Source of the DNA: SB11 sp037968475
Lineage (GTDB): Bacteria; Bacteroidota; Bacteroidia; UBA8524
Direction of reading: 5' to 3'
NCBI GenBank assembly: GCA_037968475.1
Contig: JBBKVO010000022.1
Location: 1 to 64,000 of the forward strand
Length of the DNA: 64,000 bases
Shown: positions 8,520 through 17,848 of the stretch, one piece after another
Layout: each line of letters begins with the position of its first letter
Numbering within the stretch: position 1 is the stretch's first letter
The notes under the pieces: model-generated
Database searches by the model: none
The model's input: only the letters and a program-made list of their open reading frames with translations
What the model was told of the DNA's origin: nothing
Made by a program: the position numbers and the translations under genes

Positions 8520-11294
8520 ATGGAGTTACAATTAGAGAATTTAAAATATCAGGACACCGCTATTCAAGCTGTGATTAAAGTGTTTGACGGAACAGAAAAA
8601 AACACCTTTGACAATGCTTGTATTGAAGGAATTCGTTCTAACTTTTGTAAACTAACTAATTCACAGTTAGCAGACAATATCCATTTAGTTGCAAATGAAA
8701 ATGGTATTGATAATGAAACAGCAAAGTATTCTTCTGATAATGACTTGTGTGTTGAAATGGAAACAGGAACAGGTAAAACACTTGTTTATATCAAGACCAT
8801 TTACGAGCTATACAAACATTATGCTTTTACAAAATTTATCATACTTGTTCCTTCCATCGCTATCAGACAAGGAACTTTAGGTACTTTCAAAACTTTTGAA
8901 AAGCAATTGGAAAATATTTATGGTTTTAAAGTTTCGGCATTTGACTATGACAGCAAAAAACTTCCCAAAGTGAAAAACTTTATTGAAGAACAGCACCCAC
9001 AAGTTATGATTATGACTACTGGTGCTTTTTCTTCTGACGATAGAATTTTAAACCGAACACAAAGAGAAGATTTGTTTAACAATCTTCCATACATTGACGC
9101 TATTGCTAAGGTGCGACCAATCATTTTTATGGATGAGCCACAGGAAGGGATGGACAGCGATAATATGATGGAGCGTTTAAAAACACTTTCGGAAGATGAA
9201 AGAAAAGAGCGTTACAACAACAAAAAAGATGATAGAGAAAAAACAATCTTCAAAACGCTTGACCCACTTTTCAAAATTCGTTATTCGGCAACACACAAGA
9301 CAGTTAAGAATTTATTGTACCGTTTAACCCCTTATGATAGTTACAAACACGGATTAGTAAAGAAAATCGAAGTACTAACCGTAACCGAAAAAAATGATGA
9401 GGCAACTATAAAAATTGAATTAACTGCCACACAAAATGGAACAAGCGAGCCGAAAGCAAAAGTAAAAGCGTGGAAATTGAAAGCAGGCAAATTTGTTTTT
9501 GAGGAAACAAATTGGCTAAAAGTAGGCGACAACTTAGGAGAGAAAACAAATAATCCAAGCTATCTGAATTACAAAATTGAACGCATCAATAAGAGTTTGA
9601 AAACTCAAAAATGGAGCATCACTTTTACCAATGGCGTTGAACTTTTTGAAAAACAAGCATCAGGAAACATAGAAAATATTTGGGCATTGCAGTTGGAATG
9701 GTTGATACATCGCCACTTTGCAAAATCTCAAAAATTACAACCGAAAGGCATTAAGGTTTTGAGTTTGATTTTTATTGACAAGGTTTCAAATTATATGGGC
9801 GAAGAACCAAAAATAAAAAACCTGTTCGTTGAAAAATACAAAGCCATTTATCCCGAATATAACGACGGCAAAACTCCAACCGACCAATACATTCAAGAAT
9901 TACAAGGTTATTATTTTGCTCAAAATTCCAAAGGCGAATTTTCAGACAACGAAGGCGGACTAAAGGAACAAAAGAAAATCTACGAACTGATTTTACAAAA
10001 GAAAGATGAATTACTAACCATTGGCAATTCAATTGAGTTTGTATTTTCTCATAGTGCTTTGGGTGTTGGTTGGGACAATCCCAATGTATTTAACATTGCA
10101 ACACTTAACACTGCTTATTCAGAAATCCGTAAACGTCAGGAAATTGGTAGAGGATTGCGAATTTGCGTAAACCAACAAGGGCAAAGGGTTTATGATGCTT
10201 TAGGTACAGAAGATACAGACAGAGTAAACCAATTGACAGTAATACCCAACGAAACTTATGAAACCTTTGTAACACAATATCAAAAAGAAATAAAAGATAT
10301 TTACGGCACTACAACTGCCGGTGCTGGTATCTCGCATACACATAAAGGCAAACCACAAAACGAAGTAAGTTTCAAACGTAATACAAACACTACAATTAGC
10401 GAGGCATTTAAACGTTTTTGGAAGGCATTAGCCAAAAAGACAGATTATGTAATTGCTTTTGATGAAGATAGCCTGATTACTAAAGCAACCGAACAAATAA
10501 ACCTGATAACTATTTCAGATTATGTTGCTGAAGTAAGTAGCAGAAACATTGGAATAATTTCAGAAGAAGGAATTGAAGATAGTTTTGGCGGAACAGAAAC
10601 CTACAAATTGAAAGCAAAATTTACGCCTTTAGATTTAGTAGAGGAACTAAGCGAAAACACAGGCTTAAGTTATACAACACTTTTCAAAATTGTAAACAAC
10701 ATAACCAATTTAGACCATATTATTAAAAATCCACCGCAATACATTCATACCGCTGCGGGTATAATCAGAAATATCGAACTGGACGAAATGCTTCGGGGCT
10801 TAGATTACCACTTAACTGGCGAAGATTTTCCTTTCAGCTTTACTGACTTTATTAAGAATGTATCAAAATCCGATTATGTGGAAACGCCAAATAGAGGTGT
10901 ATTTGACAAAATGCTTATAGACAGTAATGTGGAGCATGATTTTGCAAAAGCAACCGATAATCAACCTGATATAGTTTGCTTTATCAAGTTACCAAGTTGG
11001 TATAAAATTAAAACGCCTATTGGTAGCTACGAACCTGATTTTGGCTTAGTAATGAAACGTAAGAGTTTGAAAACTGGTGATGAAAGTGAATATTACTTTG
11101 TAATTGAAACAAAAGGAACTAACGACATCAACGATAAAAAAGCACTCACTGAAAGTGAAGGGTATAAAATAAAATGTGCAATGAAACACTTTGAAACTTT
11201 AGGCGTAGAGGTGCATTACAAAGCTCCTGTAAAAGAGTATTACTACTTTCAAAAAGAAGCTGACAAAACAATTAACGCATTAAACGGAAAGTAA
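8520..11294 (+). CDS. res: type III restriction endonuclease, Res subunit
   Basis: A 924-residue ATP-dependent translocase and nuclease that works only in complex with Mod. Superfamily 2 helicase motifs are visible: ETGTGKT (81-87, Walker A), FMDEPQ near 205 (DEAD-like box) and a motif VI QEIGRGLR segment near 540. The C-terminal nuclease has the PD-ExK arrangement: P839-D840, then E863-T-K865. The length is normal. It is followed after 3 bp by mod, so the two are cotranslated. The res-mod order is the reverse of the classical mod-res operons such as EcoP15I. It is the main cargo of the island. Confidence 0.95.
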   Translation: MELQLENLKYQDTAIQAVIKVFDGTEKNTFDNACIEGIRSNFCKLTNSQLADNIHLVANENGIDNETAKYSSDNDLCVEMETGTGKTLVYIKTIYELYKHYAFTKFIILVPSIAIRQGTLGTFKTFEKQLENIYGFKVSAFDYDSKKLPKVKNFIEEQHPQVMIMTTGAFSSDDRILNRTQREDLFNNLPYIDAIAKVRPIIFMDEPQEGMDSDNMMERLKTLSEDERKERYNNKKDDREKTIFKTLDPLFKIRYSATHKTVKNLLYRLTPYDSYKHGLVKKIEVLTVTEKNDEATIKIELTATQNGTSEPKAKVKAWKLKAGKFVFEETNWLKVGDNLGEKTNNPSYLNYKIERINKSLKTQKWSITFTNGVELFEKQASGNIENIWALQLEWLIHRHFAKSQKLQPKGIKVLSLIFIDKVSNYMGEEPKIKNLFVEKYKAIYPEYNDGKTPTDQYIQELQGYYFAQNSKGEFSDNEGGLKEQKKIYELILQKKDELLTIGNSIEFVFSHSALGVGWDNPNVFNIATLNTAYSEIRKRQEIGRGLRICVNQQGQRVYDALGTEDTDRVNQLTVIPNETYETFVTQYQKEIKDIYGTTTAGAGISHTHKGKPQNEVSFKRNTNTTISEAFKRFWKALAKKTDYVIAFDEDSLITKATEQINLITISDYVAEVSSRNIGIISEEGIEDSFGGTETYKLKAKFTPLDLVEELSENTGLSYTTLFKIVNNITNLDHIIKNPPQYIHTAAGIIRNIELDEMLRGLDYHLTGEDFPFSFTDFIKNVSKSDYVETPNRGVFDKMLIDSNVEHDFAKATDNQPDIVCFIKLPSWYKIKTPIGSYEPDFGLVMKRKSLKTGDESEYYFVIETKGTNDINDKKALTESEGYKIKCAMKHFETLGVEVHYKAPVKEYYYFQKEADKTINALNGK

Positions 11295-11297
11295 GAA

Positions 11298-13187
11298 ATG
11301 GAAAATATAAACGACTTAATGCCATTGAGCAAAGACTGGAATAAGGAAAGATTAACCCAATTAAAAAACCTTTTCCCTGATTTGTTTACCACTGAAGGCA
11401 AACTGAATATAGACGAACTTAAAAAAGTAGTTGACCCTACAAGTGTTTCAGAAACTGAACGTTACGAGTTTAGATGGTTTGGAAAAAGTGCTGCTAAAAG
11501 AAACGCATACACGCCAAGTAATGCAACACTAATGTATGATGAAACAAGAAGCATAAACCCCACAGAAAGCGAAAATATAATTATTGAAGGAGAAAACCTT
11601 GAAGCATTAAAATTATTAAGCGATAGCTACCGAGAACAAGTAAAGTGCATCTACATTGACCCCCCATATAACACAGGAAAAGACTTTGTGTATAGCGATA
11701 ACTTTACCGAAGATAAAAAGCCATATTGGGAACAAACGGGTGTTACAGAAAATGGTGTTAAGGTTGACACAAATACAGAAACTGAAGGCAGATTTCATAG
11801 TAACTGGCTAAATATGATGTATAGCCGCTTGCTTATCGCAAGAACATTATTAAAACCCGAAGGAGTAATTTTCATTTCTATTGATGATAATGAAGTTCAC
11901 CATTTGCGAAAACTATGCGATGAAGTATTTGGCGAAGAAAATTTTTTAGGAGAGTTTATTTGGAAGAAGAAACAAGGAGGTGGAAACGACTCAAGAAATA
12001 TAGTAATTGAACACGAATATTTAGTGCTTTATTCTAAAGACAATGAATTAGCAAATCTAAACTTAGATAAAAAATATGTTTTAGATGATGCGTTATATCC
12101 AAATAAAGATGAAGATGGTGAATACGGTTTAATTACACTTGACAAATCATCTATACAATTCAGTCAAAGTTTAGTATTTGAAATAACAGATAATGATGGG
12201 AATACTTATTTACCAAGAATAATAAATGGAAAACAATCTTGTTGGAGATGGGGTCAAGAAAAAGTCAAAAATGATTTTGCTAAATTAGTTTTTAAAGATG
12301 GTAAAATTTACACAAAATATTACCGCCCTGATGGAGTAACCGCAAAAAGTTTACTTATAGACACACGGTTTGGTAGGACGGAAACAGGCCAAGATAATAT
12401 AAAAGCAATTTTCAATAATGATGCACCTTTCTCCTATCCAAAGCCAGTTTCGTTGATTAAACATATCTATGAAATTGCCACTGCTGAAAATGATTTAATC
12501 TTAGATTACTTTGGCGGTTCAGGAACAACAGGCCAAGCAGTATTTGAACTTAACAAAGAATATAATGGGAATCGTAAATTCATTTTGGTTCAAATTCCTG
12601 AATTAACTGATACAGAAAGTGCAACCTATAAAAACGGTTACAAAAAAATAAGCGATATAACTATCGAGAGAAACAAACGTGTAGTTAATACAATCATTGA
12701 GGAAAAGAAAAAGGAACAACCCGACTTATTTACCAACGGTCAAAAAGACGATGCAATAAAAGGTTTAGGTTTTAAAGTTTTTAAACTGGTAAAATCAAAC
12801 TTCCCAAGAGTTGAGTGGGCTCCTGATGTTGAGAAAACAGACGAAGAAAATGTTGTATCACTCAAAAAATACATTGCTGATAAAGAAGCACAATTAGTAA
12901 CAGCTTTCAACCACAATGAACTATTAACAGAGATTTTATTAAAGAACGGTTTCCAACTAAACTACAAAGCAGACAAACAAGAGCAGTTTACGAAAAACGA
13001 AATTTTATTAGCCACAGACGGCATAAAAGAAACATTGATTTGCTTAGATATTGCTATTGATGTTGAAACAGTAGAGTATTTCAAAAAACATATAGATAAA
13101 AAATTTATTTGCCTTGAACGCGCTTTAGATACAACAAAGAAATACAACTTGAAACATTATTTGGGTGATATGTTTAATGCCTTTTAG
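11298..13187 (+). CDS. mod: type III site-specific DNA adenine methyltransferase, Mod subunit
   Basis: A 629-residue N6-adenine methyltransferase that provides both sequence recognition and host protection. The catalytic DPPY (121-124) precedes the AdoMet-binding FGGSG (405-409), the beta-class order typical of Mod. The region between, about 200-380, is the expected target-recognition domain and is the part most likely to vary between strains. The C-terminal 150 residues are lysine- and glutamate-rich and probably contact Res. All motifs are intact. The ATG lies 3 bp after the res stop, implying one transcript. Confidence 0.95.
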   Translation: MENINDLMPLSKDWNKERLTQLKNLFPDLFTTEGKLNIDELKKVVDPTSVSETERYEFRWFGKSAAKRNAYTPSNATLMYDETRSINPTESENIIIEGENLEALKLLSDSYREQVKCIYIDPPYNTGKDFVYSDNFTEDKKPYWEQTGVTENGVKVDTNTETEGRFHSNWLNMMYSRLLIARTLLKPEGVIFISIDDNEVHHLRKLCDEVFGEENFLGEFIWKKKQGGGNDSRNIVIEHEYLVLYSKDNELANLNLDKKYVLDDALYPNKDEDGEYGLITLDKSSIQFSQSLVFEITDNDGNTYLPRIINGKQSCWRWGQEKVKNDFAKLVFKDGKIYTKYYRPDGVTAKSLLIDTRFGRTETGQDNIKAIFNNDAPFSYPKPVSLIKHIYEIATAENDLILDYFGGSGTTGQAVFELNKEYNGNRKFILVQIPELTDTESATYKNGYKKISDITIERNKRVVNTIIEEKKKEQPDLFTNGQKDDAIKGLGFKVFKLVKSNFPRVEWAPDVEKTDEENVVSLKKYIADKEAQLVTAFNHNELLTEILLKNGFQLNYKADKQEQFTKNEILLATDGIKETLICLDIAIDVETVEYFKKHIDKKFICLERALDTTKKYNLKHYLGDMFNAF

Positions 13188-13423
13188 TGGTGTACAAAAT
13201 TATGGTGAAAGTTGTAGATTATAATGGGTATTTATGCGAGCAAAATTATAGGTTTAAGCATTTGATACTCTTTAAACTCTCTTACTTAAGATTGATAGAG
13301 GTTTAACTTTAAGGGGTTTGTGGATTCTTAGGGTGTTTTTTCGCTGTCCGTACCTTTATTAGTTTCAACAGGTGTGCTAACTGGTTCGCTGGACTGTATT
13401 TGTTCTGCGGTTTGTTTAAGGGT

Positions 13424-13690
13424 TTATCGTTCATAAAGTATGTTATTACTTTGTAATAATGAGGGTATATCAATAGGGGTTGTATCACCTACCACAGTCA
13501 ACTTAGCGATTTTATCTAACACTTGAGAATATCCCTCCATCACAATAATTTTTGACATTTCTTTTTTTGATGAACCTCTAAAAACAATGGCTGTCCCTAA
13601 ATTTGATGGGTAAATTTGCTGTATAGCATTAATGTTTATCGTCATTACATCATCATTTTTATTTTTTTTAATGCTAACCTGTATAAACAT
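13424..13690 (-). CDS. small protein of unknown function with an in-frame tail after its stop
   Basis: An 88-residue protein on the opposite strand to the rest of the island. The pattern MFIQVSI..., an asparagine/isoleucine strand, then EGYSQVLDKIAKL resembles small FlbD-like beta-rich proteins, though this is a weak impression. After the TAA at 13426-13424 the same frame stays open for 31 more codons to 13328 and encodes a Glu/Thr/Ser/Pro-rich tail. The stop may therefore be a recent nonsense change. It could be a regulator or anti-restriction factor, but nothing shows this. Confidence 0.55.
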   Translation of the reverse strand: MFIQVSIKKNKNDDVMTININAIQQIYPSNLGTAIVFRGSSKKEMSKIIVMEGYSQVLDKIAKLTVVGDTTPIDIPSLLQSNNILYER

Positions 13691-14241
13691 CTTGCTACTA
13701 ATTAAAATATCTAAGTCTTAATAAAGTATCTTTTCAAGGAGCAAAACTTTTGACATCCTCTAATACAAGACTACAAGTTAAACATCTAATTGTAAAAAAC
13801 CAGCAAATATCTTCTTTGTATGTGTGTTTAATTCAAAAACTAAAAGGTTAGGTGTCTATTTACATCACTACAAAATCAGTGCATAGAAATGAATTATATT
13901 TTCGCTTTACAAAACGAACTTTGAAAATACTTTACGCTACTGTTTTTCGGAAACTAAATTAAGCTCAAAGAGAGAGCTTTGATAGTAAACACTTGATTGT
14001 ATTGCACCCCCCTTATATATAAAACACCCCCCCGTAGTGCTTAGAATATGCTATGTGTTTTTTAACAAGGCTTTTTGTTCACAGTCCCCTGAAAGCGAGT
14101 GTCTACAATTGTTCCGTAAAGACAATATCGTTTGTTCCAAAATATTTACCCCCTTTATTAAAATTTCACCCTACGTTCCCATTACCTCAAAATTCTATTA
14201 ACATTTACATTGTACCTTCTTAAACTTATATTTGACATTAA
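13691..14241. other. 550-bp intergenic region without a recognisable gene
   Basis: This AT-rich spacer separates the minus-strand small gene from the RadC-like gene. It contains runs of C near 13990-14035 around a tatatataa stretch. A TATATTTG box at 14227-14234, 8 bp before the RadC start, may be its promoter. I see no RNA gene or conserved reading frame. Confidence 0.4.
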
Positions 14242-14649
14242 ATGAACGTACGCTTAACCAAAGAACAAAAGATTAAGATAGCTAATAGCGAAGATGTATT
14301 TGCCATTATGCAAGCCGTGCTTAAACGCGAAAACAGGTTGAGCCGTCAAAAAGAGCACCTGTGGGTAATAGGCTTAACACCTGCCAATGTAATTGCTTTT
14401 ATAGAGTTGGTTGCATTAGGTAGCTTAAACAAAGCTATTATAGAACCCTTAGATGTTTTTCACTTAGCCTCTTCAAAAAACCTTCGCAAAATAATATTAG
14501 TACACAATCACCCTTCAGGTAATTTAACCCCAAGCGGTGATGATATAAACTTAACCAATCAATTAAAGTTAGGGGCGCAATACTTACGAATTGAAATTTT
14601 AGACCACCTTATCATTTCAGAAACGGGTTTTGGTAATGTACCTTTATAA
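14242..14649 (+). CDS. RadC-like JAB-domain protein
   Basis: A 135-residue protein consisting of only the JAMM/MPN+ half of RadC. The metal motif H88-x-H90-x7-S98-x2-D101 is intact within HNHPSGNLTPSGDD. Chromosomal RadC has an additional N-terminal helix-hairpin-helix region, absent here. Short RadC-like proteins are common in mobile elements and prophages, and their role there is not settled (a DNA processing or anti-restriction role has been suggested). It lies about 100 bp inside attR. The TATATTTG box just before the ATG suggests a very short leader. Confidence 0.85.
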   Translation: MNVRLTKEQKIKIANSEDVFAIMQAVLKRENRLSRQKEHLWVIGLTPANVIAFIELVALGSLNKAIIEPLDVFHLASSKNLRKIILVHNHPSGNLTPSGDDINLTNQLKLGAQYLRIEILDHLIISETGFGNVPL

Positions 14650-14667
14650 AGTAGCTTTTTTAACAAA

Positions 14668-14686
14668 TTTGTACCCTATTTGTACC
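14668..14686 (+). other. candidate integrase arm-binding sites, right end
   Basis: TTTGTACC occurs at 14668-14675 and 14679-14686, again 11 bp apart, 61 bp inside attR. It mirrors the pair at 2599-2617 near the left end, which supports a role in the recombination complex. Confidence 0.5.
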
Positions 14687-14746
14687 TTGAAAAAACTAAA
14701 ACAGTCAAGACATCTACAAACACTACAATCTTGCAATTTAGTTACT

Positions 14747-14764
14747 TTTTGTATTGGGAAGTAA
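14747..14764 (+). repeat. attR core
   Basis: The sequence ttttgtattgggaagtaa matches the mnmE 3' end at 2458-2475 in 17 of 18 positions. It marks the right boundary of the island. Confidence 0.85.
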
Positions 14765-14942
14765 ATAATTAATGACACATTAAATAATAACTTGATTAAT
14801 TAACGTAATAACCGTTGCCTAATAGCCAATTGGCAGAGTGTAAAAGTCATCTGTTAACCACAAGGGATTGTTGACAAATAATTGAAATAAGATTTGCAAG
14901 CAAATGTAAATACGGCTATAATTGCATACCATAATTAGCATA

Positions 14943-15527
14943 ATGAGTGCAGGAAGAAGTATAAACTCTCAAAGTCAAAGTTGGGGAACCCCTGCAAAAT
15001 ATGTAAACGCAGTAAAAAAATTTTTTGGAGGGTCGATTTCTCTTGATCCTTGTTCGAATGAATATTCTATCGTTCATGCTGAAAAGGAATATAGATTACC
15101 TGTTATTGATGGACTAAAAGCGAGTTGGGATTATTCAACAATTTATGTTAATCCTCCTTATGGTGCTGATCGTGAAAGAGGAACCACAATAAAACATTGG
15201 TTGAGAATGTGTGCATTTTCCCATGAAGAATTTGGTTCTCAGGTGATTGCACTGGTTCCTGTAGCGACAAACACAAGTCATTGGAAGGAAAGTGTTTTTG
15301 GCAAGGCTAGAGCAATTTGCTTCTTATATGACACTAGATTGAAATTTTTAGAAAATGGTTTGGATGTAGGTAAAGGAGCTCCAATGTCCTGTGCAATGGT
15401 ATATTGGGGTAATGACTTTGATAAATTCTTTGACCAATTTATTTTATTTGGAGCAGTTATTGACATAAGCCTTTTGCAGAAAAAGGAAATCGGAATTAAA
15501 AGAATAATTCACAAATTGGCTATTTAA
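14943..15527 (+). CDS. phage-type DNA N6-adenine methyltransferase (Dam-like)
   Basis: A 194-residue methyltransferase from the ATG at 14943, preferred over a TTG 21 bp upstream. SWGTPAKY (13-20), a DPCS motif (35-38) and catalytic NPPYG (70-74) give the pattern of the phage N-6-adenine-methyltransferase family. It modifies adenine at a short DNA site not predictable from sequence. It converges with the endonuclease gene 85 bp away, and a controller protein lies beyond. It is therefore probably the protective half of a type II system rather than an orphan. It sits just outside the island's attR. Confidence 0.85.
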   Translation: MSAGRSINSQSQSWGTPAKYVNAVKKFFGGSISLDPCSNEYSIVHAEKEYRLPVIDGLKASWDYSTIYVNPPYGADRERGTTIKHWLRMCAFSHEEFGSQVIALVPVATNTSHWKESVFGKARAICFLYDTRLKFLENGLDVGKGAPMSCAMVYWGNDFDKFFDQFILFGAVIDISLLQKKEIGIKRIIHKLAI

Positions 15528-15611
15528 TTCTTAATCTTGAACACTTATTCATTTACTTCCTTTTTTACTTGTTAATTTCTTTTCACTTTTAACAAATAGC
15601 TTTAATCCCGT

Positions 15612-16790
15612 TTACTCTTCAGTAATTTGTTCATCTAGTTGTATCTCTGGACTACTCAATTCATCTGGGAGCGTTTCGACAACTTCAAGAGTTACTATCC
15701 TCAATCTATTTTTATCGTTTTCACGTTCGTAACCAAATGTCATAAAATTACCAGTTGCCATATCACTCAACACTTTTCTAGCAAAATGATTGAGAATGTC
15801 AATAACTAAAGCTTTAACATTCGGATCATTTTTATATGCTGTTTTAGTTATTTTGTCTTGGTATGTAATCCCAAATTTTTGTTCAAATTGTTCAAAAAGA
15901 TAAACCAATACTGGGTCGGGGATAAATAAATTATAATCATTACAAAGTCTTACCATTGACCTACTTTTAGTTTCCCAATGTGAAGCTTCGCCAATAACAA
16001 CTACAGATATAAAGGATTGATCCTCTGTTTTATCAAACCGACCTAAAACTTTCTTTCTAACGTCCAAGGACACAAACGAGGCTTGTTTAGCCTTTTCTGG
16101 AGTTTGGGGACCAGGAAGCGACTCATTGACATGGATTTCTATTATACCAGCTTCACTAACTCTTTTAATTATTACTACAATACATTTAAGTATATGACCC
16201 TCAACTTCACTTAATTTTTGCTCTGGCCCTAAGACATGTATCTGATTATTTAAATCGGTTGCAATCAATATTTGTTGATTCGCAGTGCAATTGAAGCGGC
16301 TCAATTTGGTTTGCGAGATGCCATTATGAGTAGTAGTTAGATCAACTCTTAAATTGTTATCTTCATTTACTTCTCCACTGATCTTTATGCCCCATCGAAG
16401 TCCGGCTACATTTGGTGAAATGCTAAACGTGTAGCCATTTGTAAGATGGAAATCTCTGTTATTCCCAGAATTGGCCTTCCATTTTTTAAAATTTGCCTTA
16501 ATGGTTTGTTCAACACCAACTTTCTTGCATTCTATAATACCAAACAAATCCTCTGATCTTTTTGAAGCTGCACTTGCTGTATTCAAATTATAAAATGAAA
16601 ATTCAACCTTATGTTTTGCTGTCGTAGCCCCTTCGACGCCATCTTCAATTACCAAGAATTTAGTAAGCTCAGAGTCAAAATGAATCATACCGAGAGTCAG
16701 TAACTCAATAGCATCTCCAACTTTTCTTCCGATTTGATGCCCCTTCTGTCCTAGACCTTGCGTGAATTTAAAAATATCAGATAAGTACAT
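15612..16790 (-). CDS. candidate type II restriction endonuclease, unfamiliar family
   Basis: A 392-residue protein not matching a restriction family I know. A nuclease-like core is suggested by D81 followed by E87-C-K89 within LFGIIECKKVGVEQT, the D/E-x-K pattern of PD-ExK endonucleases, with further acids at D50 and E63. It begins 6 bp after the controller gene on the same strand and converges with the adenine methyltransferase. This arrangement is typical of C-R-M type II systems. The endonuclease call depends mainly on this context, and no target site can be inferred. Confidence 0.65.
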   Translation of the reverse strand: MYLSDIFKFTQGLGQKGHQIGRKVGDAIELLTLGMIHFDSELTKFLVIEDGVEGATTAKHKVEFSFYNLNTASAASKRSEDLFGIIECKKVGVEQTIKANFKKWKANSGNNRDFHLTNGYTFSISPNVAGLRWGIKISGEVNEDNNLRVDLTTTHNGISQTKLSRFNCTANQQILIATDLNNQIHVLGPEQKLSEVEGHILKCIVVIIKRVSEAGIIEIHVNESLPGPQTPEKAKQASFVSLDVRKKVLGRFDKTEDQSFISVVVIGEASHWETKSRSMVRLCNDYNLFIPDPVLVYLFEQFEQKFGITYQDKITKTAYKNDPNVKALVIDILNHFARKVLSDMATGNFMTFGYERENDKNRLRIVTLEVVETLPDELSSPEIQLDEQITEE

Positions 16791-16796
16791 TAATTA

Positions 16797-17006
16797 TCAT
16801 TTAAATAGTTCGGTAATTTCAACATTCAAAGCATTTGCTAACTTTTCAATATTGCTAAGGGTAATATTTTTTTCTGCCCGTTCAATCATGCCAATATAAG
16901 TTCTGTGCAAGTCAGCTTTAAATGATAGTTCTTCTTGGGACAACCCTCTGGCTTTGCGCAGCTCTCGTAAGCGCTCACCGAACCTGACAAGTACATTTGT
17001 TTTCAT
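16797..17006 (-). CDS. controller-type helix-turn-helix regulator (C protein)
   Basis: A 69-residue XRE-family regulator from the ATG at 17006 (MKTNVLVRFGERLRELRKARG-like start), chosen over one 36 bp upstream that lies in the operator region. The helix-turn-helix spans SQEELSFKADLHRTYIGMIE. The small size, the position ahead of the endonuclease gene and the dyad upstream fit restriction controller proteins. These delay endonuclease expression until DNA is methylated and regulate their own promoter. It is cotranscribed with the endonuclease gene across a 6-bp gap. Confidence 0.8.
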   Translation of the reverse strand: MKTNVLVRFGERLRELRKARGLSQEELSFKADLHRTYIGMIERAEKNITLSNIEKLANALNVEITELFK

Positions 17007-17027
17007 TAGGTATTTCGAAGGCAAGCT

Positions 17028-17063
17028 ACTTATAGTATGCAATTACTACCACATACTATAGTT
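17028..17063 (-). promoter_or_regulatory. candidate controller-protein operator
   Basis: TATAGTATG (17031-17039) and CATACTATA (17052-17060) form a perfect 9-bp inverted repeat with a 12-bp spacer. The right half contains an 8-bp palindrome, ACTATAGT. It begins 22 bp upstream of the controller start, where autoregulatory C-boxes normally lie. Confidence 0.55.
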
Positions 17064-17170
17064 AGCAATATGTCAGATGATTTAAGCTTTAGTGCTTCGA
17101 TTTCATGGATTAGATCAAAATGTTCCTTATTTGTAACCACGAAGCAATCTTACCGAAACTATACAAACAA

Positions 17171-17398
17171 ATTGCTTCAAAACCCGAAGACGGTTTTTTC
17201 GCAATGACGATAGTCGAGCGAATTTTTGCAATAACCCTAGCACCGCATTGTCCCCCTTATGAGTTATTATAGTGAGTGAAGTCGAACTATATATGCGCTA
17301 GCGAAGGGGGTAGGGGGATGAAAACAACCGTTCCCCGAAGCGTCCCTCGCTTCGGGATGGCAGCTGGTAGCGTTACGCTACAAATAAACTTTCGCGTG
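17171..17398 (+). repeat. 228-bp intergenic repeat, copy A
   Basis: A near-identical copy lies at 17507-17737. Each contains several small palindromes, for example the hairpin in gaagcgtccctcgcttc, and no convincing gene. The rest of 17007-17848 holds no gene either. Confidence 0.75.
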
Positions 17399-17506
17399 GA
17401 CGCGAACAGGTATTAACTTCAAGCGTGGACGCTTGAAGGAACGTTGACACTGCATTTGTATCAATGTGTAAGTTGTTTTATGAATTAGATAAAGAATAGA
17501 CCACAG

Positions 17507-17737
17507 ATTGCTTCAAAACCCGAAGACGGTTTTTTCGCAATGGCGATAGTCGAGCGAATTTTTGTAATAACCCTAGCACCGCATTGTCCCCCTTGTGAGT
17601 TGTCATAGTGAGCGAAGTCGAACTATATATGCGCTAGCAAAGGGGGCAGGGGGATGAAAACAACCGTTCCCCAAAGCGTCCCTCGCTTCGGGATAGCAAC
17701 TGGTAGCGTCCCGCTACAAAAAAGCTTTGCGTAGACA
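17507..17737 (+). repeat. 228-bp intergenic repeat, copy B
   Basis: This is a direct repeat of 17171-17398, displaced by 336 bp, with scattered substitutions. Related sequence in inverted orientation appears at about 44130-44260. Confidence 0.75.
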
Positions 17738-17848
17738 CCAACCGTCGACAGTTGTCTGTCAACCGTCAACAGACCAACAACTACCAACCACCAACAAAAA
17801 AACAAAACCAAAGTTGCACACTTCACACCCTTGCCAATTACAGGGCAA

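Larger units (their letters stand above)
2458..14764 (+). mobile_element. integrative island inserted at the 3' end of mnmE
   Basis: The island is bounded by an 18-bp direct repeat with one mismatch (2458-2475 and 14747-14764). It carries a tyrosine recombinase close to its left end, an excisionase-like protein, replication-type genes (DUF3987 and toprim/DUF6371), a type III restriction-modification pair and a RadC-like gene. No conjugation genes were recognised, so it is more likely a mobilisable or passive genomic island than a complete ICE. Salmonella genomic island 1 and relatives use the same site, the mnmE (trmE) 3' end, which supports the boundary call. Confidence 0.85.

Noticed and set aside
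14943..17063. Type II restriction genes as part of the mnmE island
   Set aside because: They lie beyond the right att repeat and no third copy of the repeat was seen to the right of them, so they are treated as a neighbouring system.
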